Shown: positions 41,195-51,477, counted from the first letter of the stretch. The stretch is DNA of 64,000 nucleotides from Phytopythium helicoides (GCA_024867545.1 JANFNE010000008.1:310001-374000); one strand, 5' to 3'. Notes: a model not told the origin generated them from the sequence alone. Translations and numbers: made by a program.

Positions 41195-42265
41195 ATGAAG
41201 GTCTTCGGTCTTGTCTCGGCGCTCGTCGCTCTGCTCGCTGCTGTCTCCTCCGCTACACTAGCTACCAACAATGGCGATTGCGTACTCTCCGGTACCTACG
41301 AGACTGGCACCGACATCTCTGGCTGCAGCTCGCTTGTGATTGACTCGCTTACAGTCCCCGCTGGCGTGATGCTCGACTTGACGAAGGCCAAGACTGGTGC
41401 TACCATCAAGTTCGAGGGCAACTCCACCTTTGAGCCCAAACTCTGGGAGGGACCACTCATCAAGCTCACGGGAAAGAACCTGACGGTCACGGGCTCGGGA
41501 ACGTTGGATGGACAGGGCTCGTGGTACTGGCCGCAAGGTCAGTCGGTCACTCGTCCGGTCTTCTTCCGTCTCAACAAGGTTATTTCGTCCACGCTGTCGG
41601 ACATCACCCTCACGAACTCGCCGTACCGCACGTTCAGTATCCTAAGCTCGAAGGACACGACGGTCAGCGGACTCACGCTGGACTCGAGCGCGGGAAAGCG
41701 TCTCGCCAAGAACACGGATGGCTTCGACCTTGGACGCAATGACCATGTTACCATCACGAACTGTCGTGTGTACAACCAGGATGACTGCCTTGCCATGCAG
41801 TCGAGCAACAACACCGTCTTCTCGAACAATTACTGCAACGGGGGACACGGCATCTCGATCGGCTCGCTTGGAGGCACTGTTGTCGACGACTCGGACATTC
41901 TCAATGGTCTCAAGGTGATCAATAACACAATTGTCGACAACGACAACGGTATTCGCATCAAGACGATCATTGGTCTCGTCGGCCAGGTCGCCAACGTCGA
42001 GTACATCAATAACAAAATCGAGAACTGCAAGAACGGAATCGTCGTCCACTCCGACTACAACAAGACCAAGGGAGGGTACTCGGGCACCCCGACGAGTATG
42101 GTGCCGATCACCAACATCACAATTGACGGACTCTCGGGGACAGCAAAGAACATCTACGACATCAAGGCCAACCCGGACGTTGTGTCCAGCTGGGAGTTCA
42201 AGAATCTAGCCATGACTGGCGGTCAGGGTAGTTGCAGCGGACAACCCAGCAACATTGAGTGCTAA
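41195..42265 (+). CDS. Secreted polygalacturonase PG6 (GH28, second subfamily)
   Basis: An intronless 356-residue protein with signal peptide and intact GH28 motifs, the mirror copy of PG3. Differences include ITLTNSP for ITITNSP, AGKRLAK for AGKGLAK and the extreme C-terminus (SNIEC for SNILC). So this arm has started to diverge while the PG4/PG5 part has not. Confidence 0.92.
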   Translation: MKVFGLVSALVALLAAVSSATLATNNGDCVLSGTYETGTDISGCSSLVIDSLTVPAGVMLDLTKAKTGATIKFEGNSTFEPKLWEGPLIKLTGKNLTVTGSGTLDGQGSWYWPQGQSVTRPVFFRLNKVISSTLSDITLTNSPYRTFSILSSKDTTVSGLTLDSSAGKRLAKNTDGFDLGRNDHVTITNCRVYNQDDCLAMQSSNNTVFSNNYCNGGHGISIGSLGGTVVDDSDILNGLKVINNTIVDNDNGIRIKTIIGLVGQVANVEYINNKIENCKNGIVVHSDYNKTKGGYSGTPTSMVPITNITIDGLSGTAKNIYDIKANPDVVSSWEFKNLAMTGGQGSCSGQPSNIEC

Positions 42266-42425
42266 GTAACTCAGTCGCGGGAAAGAACAACCTTGGTGCT
42301 GAAAGGATTTGAGTTTATATTATTTTTAGGACCCCATGAAGGTATTTTCGCTTCGGCATCGTGGTTTGAACACCCATTTCTCTGATGCATTCGTGCCAGA
42401 ACTGCTCAAGTACATGGCAAGCGCA

Positions 42426-42545
42426 ATGTCAAGGGCCCTGGAGGGTAGTGCTCAACACAGCAGTGAACTCTCTAGTGATTTGCACAAGTCATCAATGTCC
42501 TTCTCGAGATATCGGCTACTAGATGACGAAGAGCAACAGCAAGAG
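42426..42545 (+). pseudogene. Orphan exon 1 of the FAM161-like gene
   Basis: The 40-codon first exon of the FAM161-like gene is present here in mirror position, with several substitutions (for example MSRALEGS for MSGALKGS), and the GTATAT donor is kept. Homology stops within the following intron at about 42608, before the acceptor, and no further exon follows. It is a truncated duplicate created by the inverted duplication. Confidence 0.8.
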
Positions 42546-42608
42546 GTATATTGAGGTTGTTATTAGAACGGCTGGTAGATTGTTGATTTTTACTTTGTCT
42601 CTCCCCTC

Positions 42609-43683
42609 TGGTGGTTGAAGAGCTTCCACCGCAACTCACGTCGCCGCCGAGACACCGAGCTCGCGCCGCCACCGCAGAACGTCCTGTTTCCTCCGGACTG
42701 GCCCCCAGATCCGCCAGACACGCTCACCACGCCGCCAGCAGCAGTCGTGGACGCACCTGACGAGATCGACACGACCCGGACGCACCGCCAGATGTAGAGT
42801 CGTTTGAAATATGCACGACTCCGCTCTCCACGGCCTCCATCACAGCGCTTGAACCCACGCTGACTGTGCCGCTTATGGTCGACTCGTTCGCACCGCTCAG
42901 GAATGCTGCATGCTCGTGTCTTCCCTAACCAATGCGGCAACAGCGTCATCTGCATCAAAAGCGGGTTTCACCCTTGTCCAAAACTGCTCCTTCGTCTGTT
43001 TGGCGGCGACATCAAAGTCAGTTCTGACTTCTACCCATGCGCGGGCCAGCGCAAGGTTATCTGCGTCGTCCCGCAAGTCTCCTTCGGCGACCTCGCTCTT
43101 GCAGCGCGCTCAGCCAAAACAGCATTGGCCAGGAGATCCGCGTCCCTCACAGTTGGTTTTGGTTTTGGTCGAGCACGGTGGGGATGCGGTAACCAACTTA
43201 CTGAAGAAAGACACCAACAACGACTCTCGTAGTGCTTACGTGCCGGAAGGTGCAGAACCTTGCAATACTACTGACAGAAGCTCGTTAGATCGAACTCACG
43301 AAGAACCACGCTGAGAGCGACTGGGTTGCTGTTGCGAACATGAAAACAGCCATGTGTCATTCACAGTCAATTGAGTCAATTCGTAAAGTATGTATACCTA
43401 TTATACATGTATGTTTTCCAGCACAGAAGGACATCATGGGATGCTGACTAGTATTGGTCCATTACGGATCAAAATAAAAACGAAAAAAAAATTGATACGC
43501 CTAACCAGAAAGATACCATGTACCATATTTAGGAGCCCAAATTGGTCGCGCGACTACACAAATGCATACGGATAGCGAATCGAAGTCTATCGGCTAGATT
43601 ATCGTCGTTATCAAGTATTTACCCCAAGGGACGAACACAAGTCAACGAGTGGACGACACCTTGATTGCCAGCGAGCGAGGAGA
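42609..43683. other. Unique stretch between inverted repeats 2 and 3
   Basis: About 1.1 kb with no intact gene. It contains a possible transposon relic on the minus strand (42897-43105). The 43400-43620 part is AT-rich compared with the surroundings. Confidence 0.45.
42897..43105 (-). pseudogene. Possible relic of a MYB/SANT-like transposon-associated gene
   Basis: One minus-strand frame reads NLALARAWVEVRTDFDVAAK, then QTKEQFWTRVKPAF. The pattern of acidic lead, LA-AWV, Gln, then FW-RV resembles the trihelix/MYB-like domain of many oomycete repeat-associated proteins. Stops close it on both sides, and neighbouring frames give no continuation. It sits exactly between two inverted repeats. 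The family call is by eye and weak. Confidence 0.28.
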
Positions 43684-44133
43684 CGTCATTGAGGGAGACT
43701 TTGGGATGCCGAGAGACCGCAACTTCCGCGCAAAGCAGTCGTGGAGCTAGTAGCCGACACAACGTGGCAAAGACAGAAGCCACTCCACTCCGTCCGTTGA
43801 CTGACATCCCTGTCCTGTCCAGTTCTGCCAGCAGCAACAGCTTCGCCCCCAATTTGCATTGAAGGACGATTCGATTTGACATTTGACACAGTGACGTGAG
43901 ATTTGATCCGTGACATCCTCGTGTGGCATACATCAAAAAGCAACTTCATTGCTGTGGAGTGTTGGTAACATGGCTGCCAACGGTGCGCTCGCAAACCAAT
44001 GAATGCTACTGTGGCTACACTAAAGAAATCAAGTTGTATGCTGGCCAACTGTCGCCTCTCATATCCACGGCGACGAACAAACACACAAAACCCAACCCAA
44101 CCCAATCCTTCGCTGCCGTCTTTGTCACTACGA

Positions 44134-45219
44134 TTACGACGACTTGCACGGGAGCGAGACAGAGCTGGGCTGGCCAGTGCACGTGCCCACGGCGCCCGTC
44201 ACCGTGACGCCCTTGAAGTCCCAGCTCGACGTCACGCTCGGGTTGGCCTTGATGTCGTAGATCTTGGTGGCCGTTCCGGACAGACCGTTAATGGTGATGT
44301 GCGTGATGCCGACCTTGCTCGAGGCCGTACCCGAGTATCCTCCCTTGCTCTTGTCGTAGTCCGAGTGGATGACGATGCCATTCTTGACGTTCGTGAGCAC
44401 GTTACTCGTGTAGTTGGCGTAGGTGACGAGACCCTCGAGTCCGATGATGGTCTTGATGCGGATACCGTTGTCGCTGTTGATGATCTTGTTGTTGTACACC
44501 GTAAGGCCGTTGACCGTGTCGGAGGAATCGACGGCGGTTCCGCCGATGGAGCCAATGGAGATGCCGTGACCTCCCGTGCATGTGTTTCCCGTGAAGAAGG
44601 TGTTGGTGCTGGACTGCATGGCGAGACAGTCGTCCTGGTTGGTGATGTGGCAACCCGTGATGGTGACGTGGTCGTTGCGGCTGAGGTCGAAGCCGTCCGT
44701 GTTCTTGGCGACACCGTCGCCGGCGCTCGAATCGAGGATGAGACCACTGAGTGTCGTGTAGGTGGAGCTGAGAATGCTGAAGGTGCGGAAGGGTGAGTTC
44801 TTGAGCGTGAAACCCGACAGCGTGGAAGACGCGACCTTGCTGAGGCGGAAGAAGACGGGACGCGTAACCGACTGGCCCTGCTTCCAGTACCACGCTCCTT
44901 GGCCGTCGAGCGTGCCGGTGCCGCCGACCTTGAGGTTGGTTCCCGTGAGTAGCACGAGCGGTCCGTCCCAGAGCTTGGTGCCGAACGTCGTCGTTCCCTG
45001 GAACGTGATGGTGGCGCCGGTCTTGGCCTTGGTCAGGTCGAGCGTGACGCCGGCCGGCACGGTCAGCGAGTTGATGACGACAGTGCTACACGTGGAGATG
45101 TCGTTGTTGGCATAGGTTCCCGTGAGCGTGCACGGGTCGGCTTCTTGAGTCATGTCGGCTCCGGCGGCGAGCGCGGCAAGGATGGCGGCGATGGTCGAGG
45201 CGAGTCCGAAGATCTTCAT
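44134..45219 (-). CDS. Secreted endo-polygalacturonase PG7 (GH28)
   Basis: An intronless 361-residue protein, identical in translation to PG4 and PG5, with signal peptide and NTD, DD, GHG, RIK motifs. It is head to head with PG8 across a 2.5 kb region. Only scattered silent changes separate it from PG4. Confidence 0.93.
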   Translation of the reverse strand: MKIFGLASTIAAILAALAAGADMTQEADPCTLTGTYANNDISTCSTVVINSLTVPAGVTLDLTKAKTGATITFQGTTTFGTKLWDGPLVLLTGTNLKVGGTGTLDGQGAWYWKQGQSVTRPVFFRLSKVASSTLSGFTLKNSPFRTFSILSSTYTTLSGLILDSSAGDGVAKNTDGFDLSRNDHVTITGCHITNQDDCLAMQSSTNTFFTGNTCTGGHGISIGSIGGTAVDSSDTVNGLTVYNNKIINSDNGIRIKTIIGLEGLVTYANYTSNVLTNVKNGIVIHSDYDKSKGGYSGTASSKVGITHITINGLSGTATKIYDIKANPSVTSSWDFKGVTVTGAVGTCTGQPSSVSLPCKSS

Positions 45220-45315
45220 GATGGTGGGTTGATCGGTCGGTTGGTTGGTCGGTAGTAGAGGTGGTAGCAGGAGTTGCTTGGTTGGTGGATTTGCTTGGCT
45301 TGTGTGGCGCGAGGC

Positions 45316-45330
45316 AAATTGCGGAATGGA
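45316..45330 (-). promoter_or_regulatory. Inr/FPR core promoter of PG7
   Basis: TCCATTCCGCAATTT on the minus strand about 100 bases before the ATG, as in PG4. Confidence 0.65.
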
Positions 45331-45981
45331 GAAAGTCGAGCTTGACGACTCGTTCCCGGTTGACGAGCGGTCGGCCACACTGCGCTCCGCTACGCTGCGC
45401 TCTGCTGAGACCGAGCGCTCGCTGTTCGTGCTATGTGATATTTACTGTGCTTTGCGACTACTGCGCTTCTCCCTGCGTACCGGTATGCTTGGAGCCTTGA
45501 AGCACGAAGTACAGTAAACTTGGATTGGCTCGGACTGCCAGTCGCCAGATCGTGACTGATCGCTGCAGTCGAGCGAGGTGGAAGTGTTGCACGCATCGAC
45601 TGTTTTTGCATGTGACCATGCTCAGATTATCGATAGTGCTTGGCGTGGTGACTAGTGATGTGTCAAGCTGAGAAAGGATCTCCACGATGCAATATCTTCC
45701 GAGATGGGCGAGATTTGCGATAGGATCCCAAGAAGAAGCAAGCAATACTGCTGTTCGAGGTGGATTGCAGACGCTGCAGTTGTGTCTGCTAATATTTCTC
45801 TATGCTAGCACACATAGACGCAGTCGCATGTTGAGGGCATCTTGGGCCGGGCGTCGTGTCCGCGAACTTTGATTGCGCTAGGGTAGATCGAGTGCTTAAA
45901 ATACACCTGTGAAATTAAAGTGTGGGCGATCAGCACATGCTTAGCAATGCCTGGTGCAACATGGTTGTGGCTAGCATCCTC

Positions 45982-46998
45982 GTAGAAGCGTTTTGGACGC
46001 AGCTTAGAGTTGATCCAGCTCAGGCAGTCGAAAGAACCTGTTACTGAGGCATGTGTGTGGACACGCTAACTGAAAACGCTAGTCGCTGAGGTGGGCCAGA
46101 TAGAGAAAGATTTGAAGGGTCGCCTGCACCATATGAGATGGGCGAGCAATTGCCACGTGATTGTGCGATTGCACAGCGAATTAGATCCGGTGTTCGGACT
46201 CGAACCGAAAAATAAAAACGCCACTCACGGCTGTTCCTTGAAGTGTCTACGCCTCTGTGCAAGCGTTCAATGAGAGACACTTGACGTAACTGTAGTCGTC
46301 AAACTGTCAGGCTCCCCATCCTTCTAGATGTGTTTGATTACCACCATCATCGTGCCATTCCTGAGATCACTGGCGTTGACGAACCTCAAGCAGGCGCTCA
46401 GTGGATTTTCACATTTTTTCACACTTGGACCTTGGTGTACTGCACTCTAGTGGGTGCACATTTTGTATGATAATAAAGCTGGGGAAAAAAGCAATCTGAC
46501 CTCAGATGCTTCCTTGTTTGTTGTCATCCTTTTCGATCAACAGTCTGCTAAAGCATCAAAGACAAGAGCCTCAAGAAAATACGCAGACACTGCCGTTGCA
46601 AGTAGCGGCCGATAGGGTCTAGTCGCTACGCGGGATGCTGTAGAAGCAGCTGTAACTCGAGAGGGGAAATTGCCTTCGAGCATCACAATTGTTGCTTGTT
46701 TGTGTGGATTCACCCACGCTTGGATTTTTTTTTTTCATGCACGAACGATGAAAATGTGGAGTGGGTGAATCTAAATCACTCACAATCACTCACACCGACG
46801 GACCTTTGTCCACAACGTAGCGACAGCTAACTCTCGTGAGATCGGGCTGTACTACCTCGTATCACCTTCAAGATGGACAGTTAACCCAACCATCAACGCG
46901 TTTCTCAAGGCATCGACGGCGTAAACTCCGAGCAAATCCGAAGCTACAGATTCGGACACATGACATGCCAATCTCCAGGAGTCAAAAACACATCTAAG
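45982..46998. other. Central spacer of inverted repeat 3
   Basis: Near copy of the spacer at 36902-37911, with a shorter T run near 46727 and scattered substitutions. The B-box-like GGTTCGAGTCC recurs on the minus strand (46196-46206). No gene supported. Confidence 0.55.
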
Positions 46999-47650
46999 AG
47001 GATGCTAGCCACAACCATGTTGCAGCAGGCATTGCTAAGCATGTGCTGATCGCCCACACTTTAATCTCACACGCGTACTTTAAACACTCGATCTACCCTA
47101 GCGCAATCAGAGTACGCGGACACGACATCCAGCCCAACGTGCCCTCAACATGCGACTGCGTCTATGTATGCTGGCGTAGAGCAAGATTAGCAGACACAAC
47201 TGCAGCGTCTGCAATCCACTTCGAACAGCAGTATTGCTTGCTTCTTCTTGGGATCCTATCGCAAATCTCGCCCATCTCGGAAGATACTGCATCGTGGAGA
47301 TGCTTTCTCAGCTTGACGCATCACTAGTCACCGTGCCAAGCACTATCGATAATCTGAGCATGGTCACATGCAAAAACAGTCGATACGTGCAACACTTCTA
47401 CCTCGTTCGACTGCAGCGATCGGTGACGATCTGGCGACTAGCAGTCCGAGCCAATCCAAGTTTACTGTACTCCATGCTTCAAGGTTTCAAGCCTACTGGT
47501 ACAGTACGCAGGGAGAAGCGCAGTAGTCGCAAAGCACAGTAAATCACAGACCACGAACAGCGAGCGAGCGAACGGTCTCAGCAGTGCGCAGCGCAGCGTA
47601 GTGCGGCCGATCGCCCGTCAACTGGGAACGAGTCGTCCAGCTCGACTTTC

Positions 47651-47665
47651 TCCATTCCGCAATTT
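47651..47665 (+). promoter_or_regulatory. Inr/FPR core promoter of PG8
   Basis: TCCATTCCGCAATTT, about 85 bases before the ATG. The leader is 12 bases shorter than in PG5, because it lacks three units of a CAAC/CGAC-like repeat. Confidence 0.65.
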
Positions 47666-47749
47666 GCCTCGCGCCACACAAGCCAAGCAAATCCACCAAC
47701 CAAGCAACTCCTGCTACCACCTCTACTACCGACTGATCAACCCACCATC

Positions 47750-48835
47750 ATGAAGATCTTCGGACTCGCCTCGACCATCGCCGCCATCCTCGCTGCACTC
47801 GCCGCTGGAGCCGACATGACCCAAGAAGCTGACCCATGCACGCTCACGGGAACCTATGCCAACAACGACATCTCCACGTGCAGCAACGTTGTCATCAACT
47901 CGCTGACCGTGCCGGCCGGTGTCACGCTCGACCTGACCAAGGCCAAGACCGGCGCCACCATCACGTTCCAGGGAACGACGACGTTCGGCACCAAGCTCTG
48001 GGATGGACCGCTCGTGCTGCTCACGGGAACCAACCTCAAGGTCGGCGGCACCGGCACGCTGGATGGCCAAGGAGCGTGGTACTGGAAGCAGGGCCAGTCG
48101 GTCACGCGTCCTGTCTTCTTCCGCCTCAGCAAGGTCGCGTCTTCCACGCTGTCGAGCTTCACCATCAAGAACTCGCCCTTCCGCACCTTCAGCATCCTCA
48201 GCTCCACGGATACGACACTCAGTGGACTCACTCTTGACTCGAGCGCCGGCGACGGTGTCGCCAAGAACACGGACGGCTTCGACCTCAGCCGCAACGACCA
48301 CGTCACCATCACGGGTTGCCACATCACCAACCAGGACGACTGTCTCGCCATGCAGTCCAGCACCAACACCTTCTTCACGGGAAACACATGCACGGGAGGT
48401 CACGGCATCTCCATTGGCTCCATCGGCGGAACCGCCGTCGACTCCTCCGACACGGTCAACGGCCTTACGGTGTACAACAACAAGATCATCAACAGCGACA
48501 ACGGTATCCGCATCAAGACCATCATCGGACTCGAGGGTCTCGTCACCTACGCCAACTACACGAGTAACGTGCTCACGAACGTCAAGAATGGCATCGTCAT
48601 CCACTCGGACTACGACAAGAGCAAGGGAGGATACTCGGGTACGGCCTCGAGCAAGGTCGGCATCACGCACATCACCATTAACGGTCTGTCCGGAACGGCC
48701 ACCAAGATCTACGACATCAAGGCCAACCCGAGCGTGACGTCGAGCTGGGACTTCAAGGGCGTCACGGTGACGGGCGCCGTGGGCACGTGCACTGGCCAGC
48801 CCAGCTCTGTCTCGCTCCCGTGCAAGTCGTCGTAA
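47750..48835 (+). CDS. Secreted endo-polygalacturonase PG8 (GH28), mosaic copy
   Basis: An intronless 361-residue protein with signal peptide and all GH28 motifs. Its 5' part has PG2-type marks (CSNVV, the GCTGACCCATGCACG codon choices), then PG4-type (GTKLWDG, WYWKQGQS), then PG2-like again (SSFTIKNS, DTTLSGLTLDSS). From the NTD motif on it is the same as PG4/5/7. This patchwork indicates gene conversion between subtypes. Confidence 0.93.
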   Translation: MKIFGLASTIAAILAALAAGADMTQEADPCTLTGTYANNDISTCSNVVINSLTVPAGVTLDLTKAKTGATITFQGTTTFGTKLWDGPLVLLTGTNLKVGGTGTLDGQGAWYWKQGQSVTRPVFFRLSKVASSTLSSFTIKNSPFRTFSILSSTDTTLSGLTLDSSAGDGVAKNTDGFDLSRNDHVTITGCHITNQDDCLAMQSSTNTFFTGNTCTGGHGISIGSIGGTAVDSSDTVNGLTVYNNKIINSDNGIRIKTIIGLEGLVTYANYTSNVLTNVKNGIVIHSDYDKSKGGYSGTASSKVGITHITINGLSGTATKIYDIKANPSVTSSWDFKGVTVTGAVGTCTGQPSSVSLPCKSS

Positions 48836-49285
48836 TCGTAGTGACAAAGACGGCAGCGAAGGATTGGGTTGGGTTGGGTTTTGTGTGTTTGTTCGTCGCC
48901 GTGGATATGAGAGGCGACAGTTGGCCAGCATACAACTTGATTTCTTTAGTGTAGCCACAGTAGCATTCATTGGTTTGCGAGCGCACCGTTGGCAGCCATG
49001 TTACCAACACTCCACAGCAATGAAGTTGCTTTTTGATGTATGCCACACGAGGATGTCACGGATCAAATCTCACGTCACTGTGTCAAATGTCAAATCGAAT
49101 CGTCCTTCAATGCAAATTGGGGGCGAAGCTGTTGCTGCTGGCAGAACTGGACAGGACAGGGATGTCAGTCAACGGACGGAGTGGAGTGGCTTCTGTCTTT
49201 GCCACGTTGTGTCGGCTACTAGCTCCACGACTGCTTTGCGCGGAAGTTGCGGTCTCTCGGCATCCCAAAGTCTCCCTCAATGACG

Positions 49286-49638
49286 GATCCGCTCACTCCA
49301 CTACCTGATAGCCGCTTTGCCACACTAGCCTACATGTTTCTCTCTGACCTAGGTCGCCGCACGTATCGAGCACGCAACTACTCCGAGGCACTGCCTCAAC
49401 TACGATACCGCCAGATGCGCGACCAGTGAGACGATGAAGCGTCGCGCGCGTCATCAAATTCTCGTGGCCGCCGCAGGTCCTGATTGACTACCATCAGTCC
49501 CATTTGACTACTCTACAAACGCCCATACCTTCTGCACCGGCGGACCCGACTGCGCAAGCGGTCACTTCCGGTTTCTCCTCGTGGCCCCCAAGCGGCCGTC
49601 GGCATACAAACTCCAAGAGAAAGCGACAGGCAGCGCTC
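49286..49638. other. Intergenic before cystathionine gamma-synthase
   Basis: About 350 bases past the end of inverted repeat 3. The cystathionine synthase frame is open here from 49504 but without ATG. The CAGTCCCATTTGAC near 49496 is a possible initiator. Confidence 0.4.
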
Positions 49639-51246
49639 ATGACGCCGCGCGCGCTGGTGCCCGAGCCGCTGGGCGAGTCGCTGCCGCCACGCGACGCGCA
49701 CGCCATCAGCGTGTCCATGCCCGAGTGGCGCCACGTCGTGGGCTACGAGGAGAACGATCCGGCCGTGATGGGGGCCATGGCCTGCGGCTACCCGCGCTTC
49801 TTCCGCCACCCGTTGGTGCGCGCGCTCGAGGCGCACGTGGCGGCCGAGCTCGAAGGCGACGGGCGTGAGGACGCGGACGCCGACTGGCAGGTCATGGTGG
49901 CGCCGGATGCCGCGGCGGCGAGGCGCCTACGCGCTTTCTTGGCCGCCAACAGCGTTGAGGACCAGCAGGTGCAGGCTGTGCTGGTGCAGGGAGTGGTGCA
50001 CGCCGTGCGCTTCCCGACCGAGGCCGCGCCCGCGGCTAAGCAGTTCTGGCAGCACTCGGGGGAGATCGTGTCCTCGAGACAGGCGCAGCGCCTCATGGAC
50101 GCGCTCGAGGCCAACGACGAGGCGGGAGAGCTGGATGTGGCAACGCTCAGCGTGCGAGGGCTGCAAGTCCACGACCAGCTGCGCGAGAGGGTCGCAGACA
50201 GGTACTTCGCGGACGCCAAGGACGTGCAGACGGCGGTGACGCAGGGCGTCGCGCTGTACCCGACGGGCATGGGCGCCATCTTCGCGGCCGTGCGACTGCT
50301 CAACCGGTTCCGAGGAGGAGAGGCCAAGAGCATCCTCGTCGGTTTCCCGTACGTCGACACGCTCAAGATCCTGCAGCGCCCCGAATGGTCCAAGGGAGTT
50401 TACTTCTTCCCCATGTGCACCGAGAAGGAGATGAAGGAGATCGAGGAGATCGTCGCGCGCGAGAAGATCCTCGGCATCTTCACAGAGTACCCTAGCAACC
50501 CGCTGCTGTCCACGGCAGACCTGCGTCGCCTGGCCAAGTGTGCGCACGACAACGGCACAGTGCTCGTCGTCGACGATACGGTTGGGTCGTACAACGTCAA
50601 CACCATGAAGTACAAGACGGCAGACATTGTGGTCACCAGTCTCTCCAAGATCTTCTGCGGTGCAGGAAATGCCATGGGCGGCAGCCTCGTGTTGAACCCG
50701 GAGGGCCACTTGTACGAGCAGCTCGTTGCAAAGCTTGATGCCCACAACGACTCCTTTATGTTCCAAGATGACGCCAAGGTACTGCTGGAATCGTCTGTCG
50801 ACCTGTCTGAACGGGTTGCAAGGACGAATGCCAACGCTTCGACAATTGCGATGCGACTGAAGTCGCACCCGATGGTTACGAAGATCTACTACACCCAGTT
50901 CGGCAACACTGCCGAGCTGTACGACCCGTTCCTGAATGAATCGAAGGAGGAGCAGGGATTGCCTCGCTATGGTCCTCTTCTTTCGATCCTGATTCACGGC
51001 GGGTTTCCGGCGGCCAAGGCGTTTTATGATGCGTTGAACGTTGCCAAAGGTCCCAGCCTCGGCACGAACTTCACACTGTCGTGTCCGTACGCTCTCCTGG
51101 CTCACTACGGAGAGCTCGACTTTGTCGAATCCTGCGGCGTTGACCGCAACCTTATCCGAATCTCAATTGGCCTTGAAGATGTCGAGGTGCTATGGCGAGA
51201 TTTTGAGAAGGCGTTTGCTGCCGCGGAGGCCGCCGCCTCGGCTTGA
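49639..51246 (+). CDS. Cystathionine gamma-synthase, fungal-type (PLP enzyme)
   Basis: Makes cystathionine from cysteine and an activated homoserine in methionine synthesis (transsulfuration). A single-exon protein of 535 residues from the first in-frame ATG. The N-terminal domain (WRHVVGYEENDPAVMGAM, GYPRFF) is typical of fungal STR2/MET-7-like enzymes, which are longer than bacterial MetB (about 380). The PLP fold is clear: YPTGMGAIFAAVRLL, TEYPSNPLLSTADL, VLVVDDTVGSYN and the Schiff-base Lys in TSLSKIFCGAGNAMGG. The C-terminal SCGVDRNLIRISIGLED holds the conserved Arg. Whether it acts with O-acetyl-, O-succinyl- or O-phosphohomoserine cannot be told. Confidence 0.88.
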   Translation: MTPRALVPEPLGESLPPRDAHAISVSMPEWRHVVGYEENDPAVMGAMACGYPRFFRHPLVRALEAHVAAELEGDGREDADADWQVMVAPDAAAARRLRAFLAANSVEDQQVQAVLVQGVVHAVRFPTEAAPAAKQFWQHSGEIVSSRQAQRLMDALEANDEAGELDVATLSVRGLQVHDQLRERVADRYFADAKDVQTAVTQGVALYPTGMGAIFAAVRLLNRFRGGEAKSILVGFPYVDTLKILQRPEWSKGVYFFPMCTEKEMKEIEEIVAREKILGIFTEYPSNPLLSTADLRRLAKCAHDNGTVLVVDDTVGSYNVNTMKYKTADIVVTSLSKIFCGAGNAMGGSLVLNPEGHLYEQLVAKLDAHNDSFMFQDDAKVLLESSVDLSERVARTNANASTIAMRLKSHPMVTKIYYTQFGNTAELYDPFLNESKEEQGLPRYGPLLSILIHGGFPAAKAFYDALNVAKGPSLGTNFTLSCPYALLAHYGELDFVESCGVDRNLIRISIGLEDVEVLWRDFEKAFAAAEAAASA

Positions 51247-51477
51247 GTGCCGAGGTGCCGACCACGATAGATATGGCGCTGCTACCAGAGCCTTTGATGC
51301 TACATGTTTGCACAAATTAATGCATCGCCCACAACCCTACCACTCCATGCAGGGCTTTACGAAGCACAGAGATGCAGTGGTCGGGTCGAGCGACTTGAAT
51401 TCAAAAAAAAAATGCACGGATACACGGCTTTCTTTTACCTTGGCTGTTCACGAATCTTTTGTTCTTGTTGATCGTTA

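Larger units (their letters stand above)
37912..42608. repeat. Right arm of large inverted repeat 2 (PG5, PG6)
   Basis: Reverse complement of 32180-36901. It carries PG5, PG6 and a leftover exon 1 of the FAM161-like gene, then stops inside that gene's intron 1 sequence at about 42608. Confidence 0.9.
43684..45981. repeat. Left arm of inverted repeat 3 (PG7)
   Basis: Mirrored at about 46999-49285; positions sum to 92969 through the PG genes and 3' flanks. It is also a direct repeat of the PG4 part of the large repeat, offset by 9085 bases. PG3/PG6-type genes are not included. Confidence 0.85.
46999..49285. repeat. Right arm of inverted repeat 3 (PG8)
   Basis: Reverse complement of 43684-45981. 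It diverges more upstream of PG8 (46999-47740) than in the gene and 3' flank, which suggests patchwise homogenisation. Confidence 0.85.

Noticed and set aside
47726..48970. 414-codon minus-strand frame covering all of PG8 (similar ones opposite PG1, PG2, PG4, PG5 and PG7)
   Set aside because: The opposite strand encodes a clear GH28 enzyme. The antisense frame follows from high GC at third positions and gives low-complexity Arg/Val/Asp-rich protein with no domain.
32180..49285. Treating the inverted repeats as a large transposon with long terminal inverted repeats
   Set aside because: No transposase, terminal motif or target duplication was seen at the ends; one end lies in an intron of a duplicated host gene, which fits segmental inverted duplication better.
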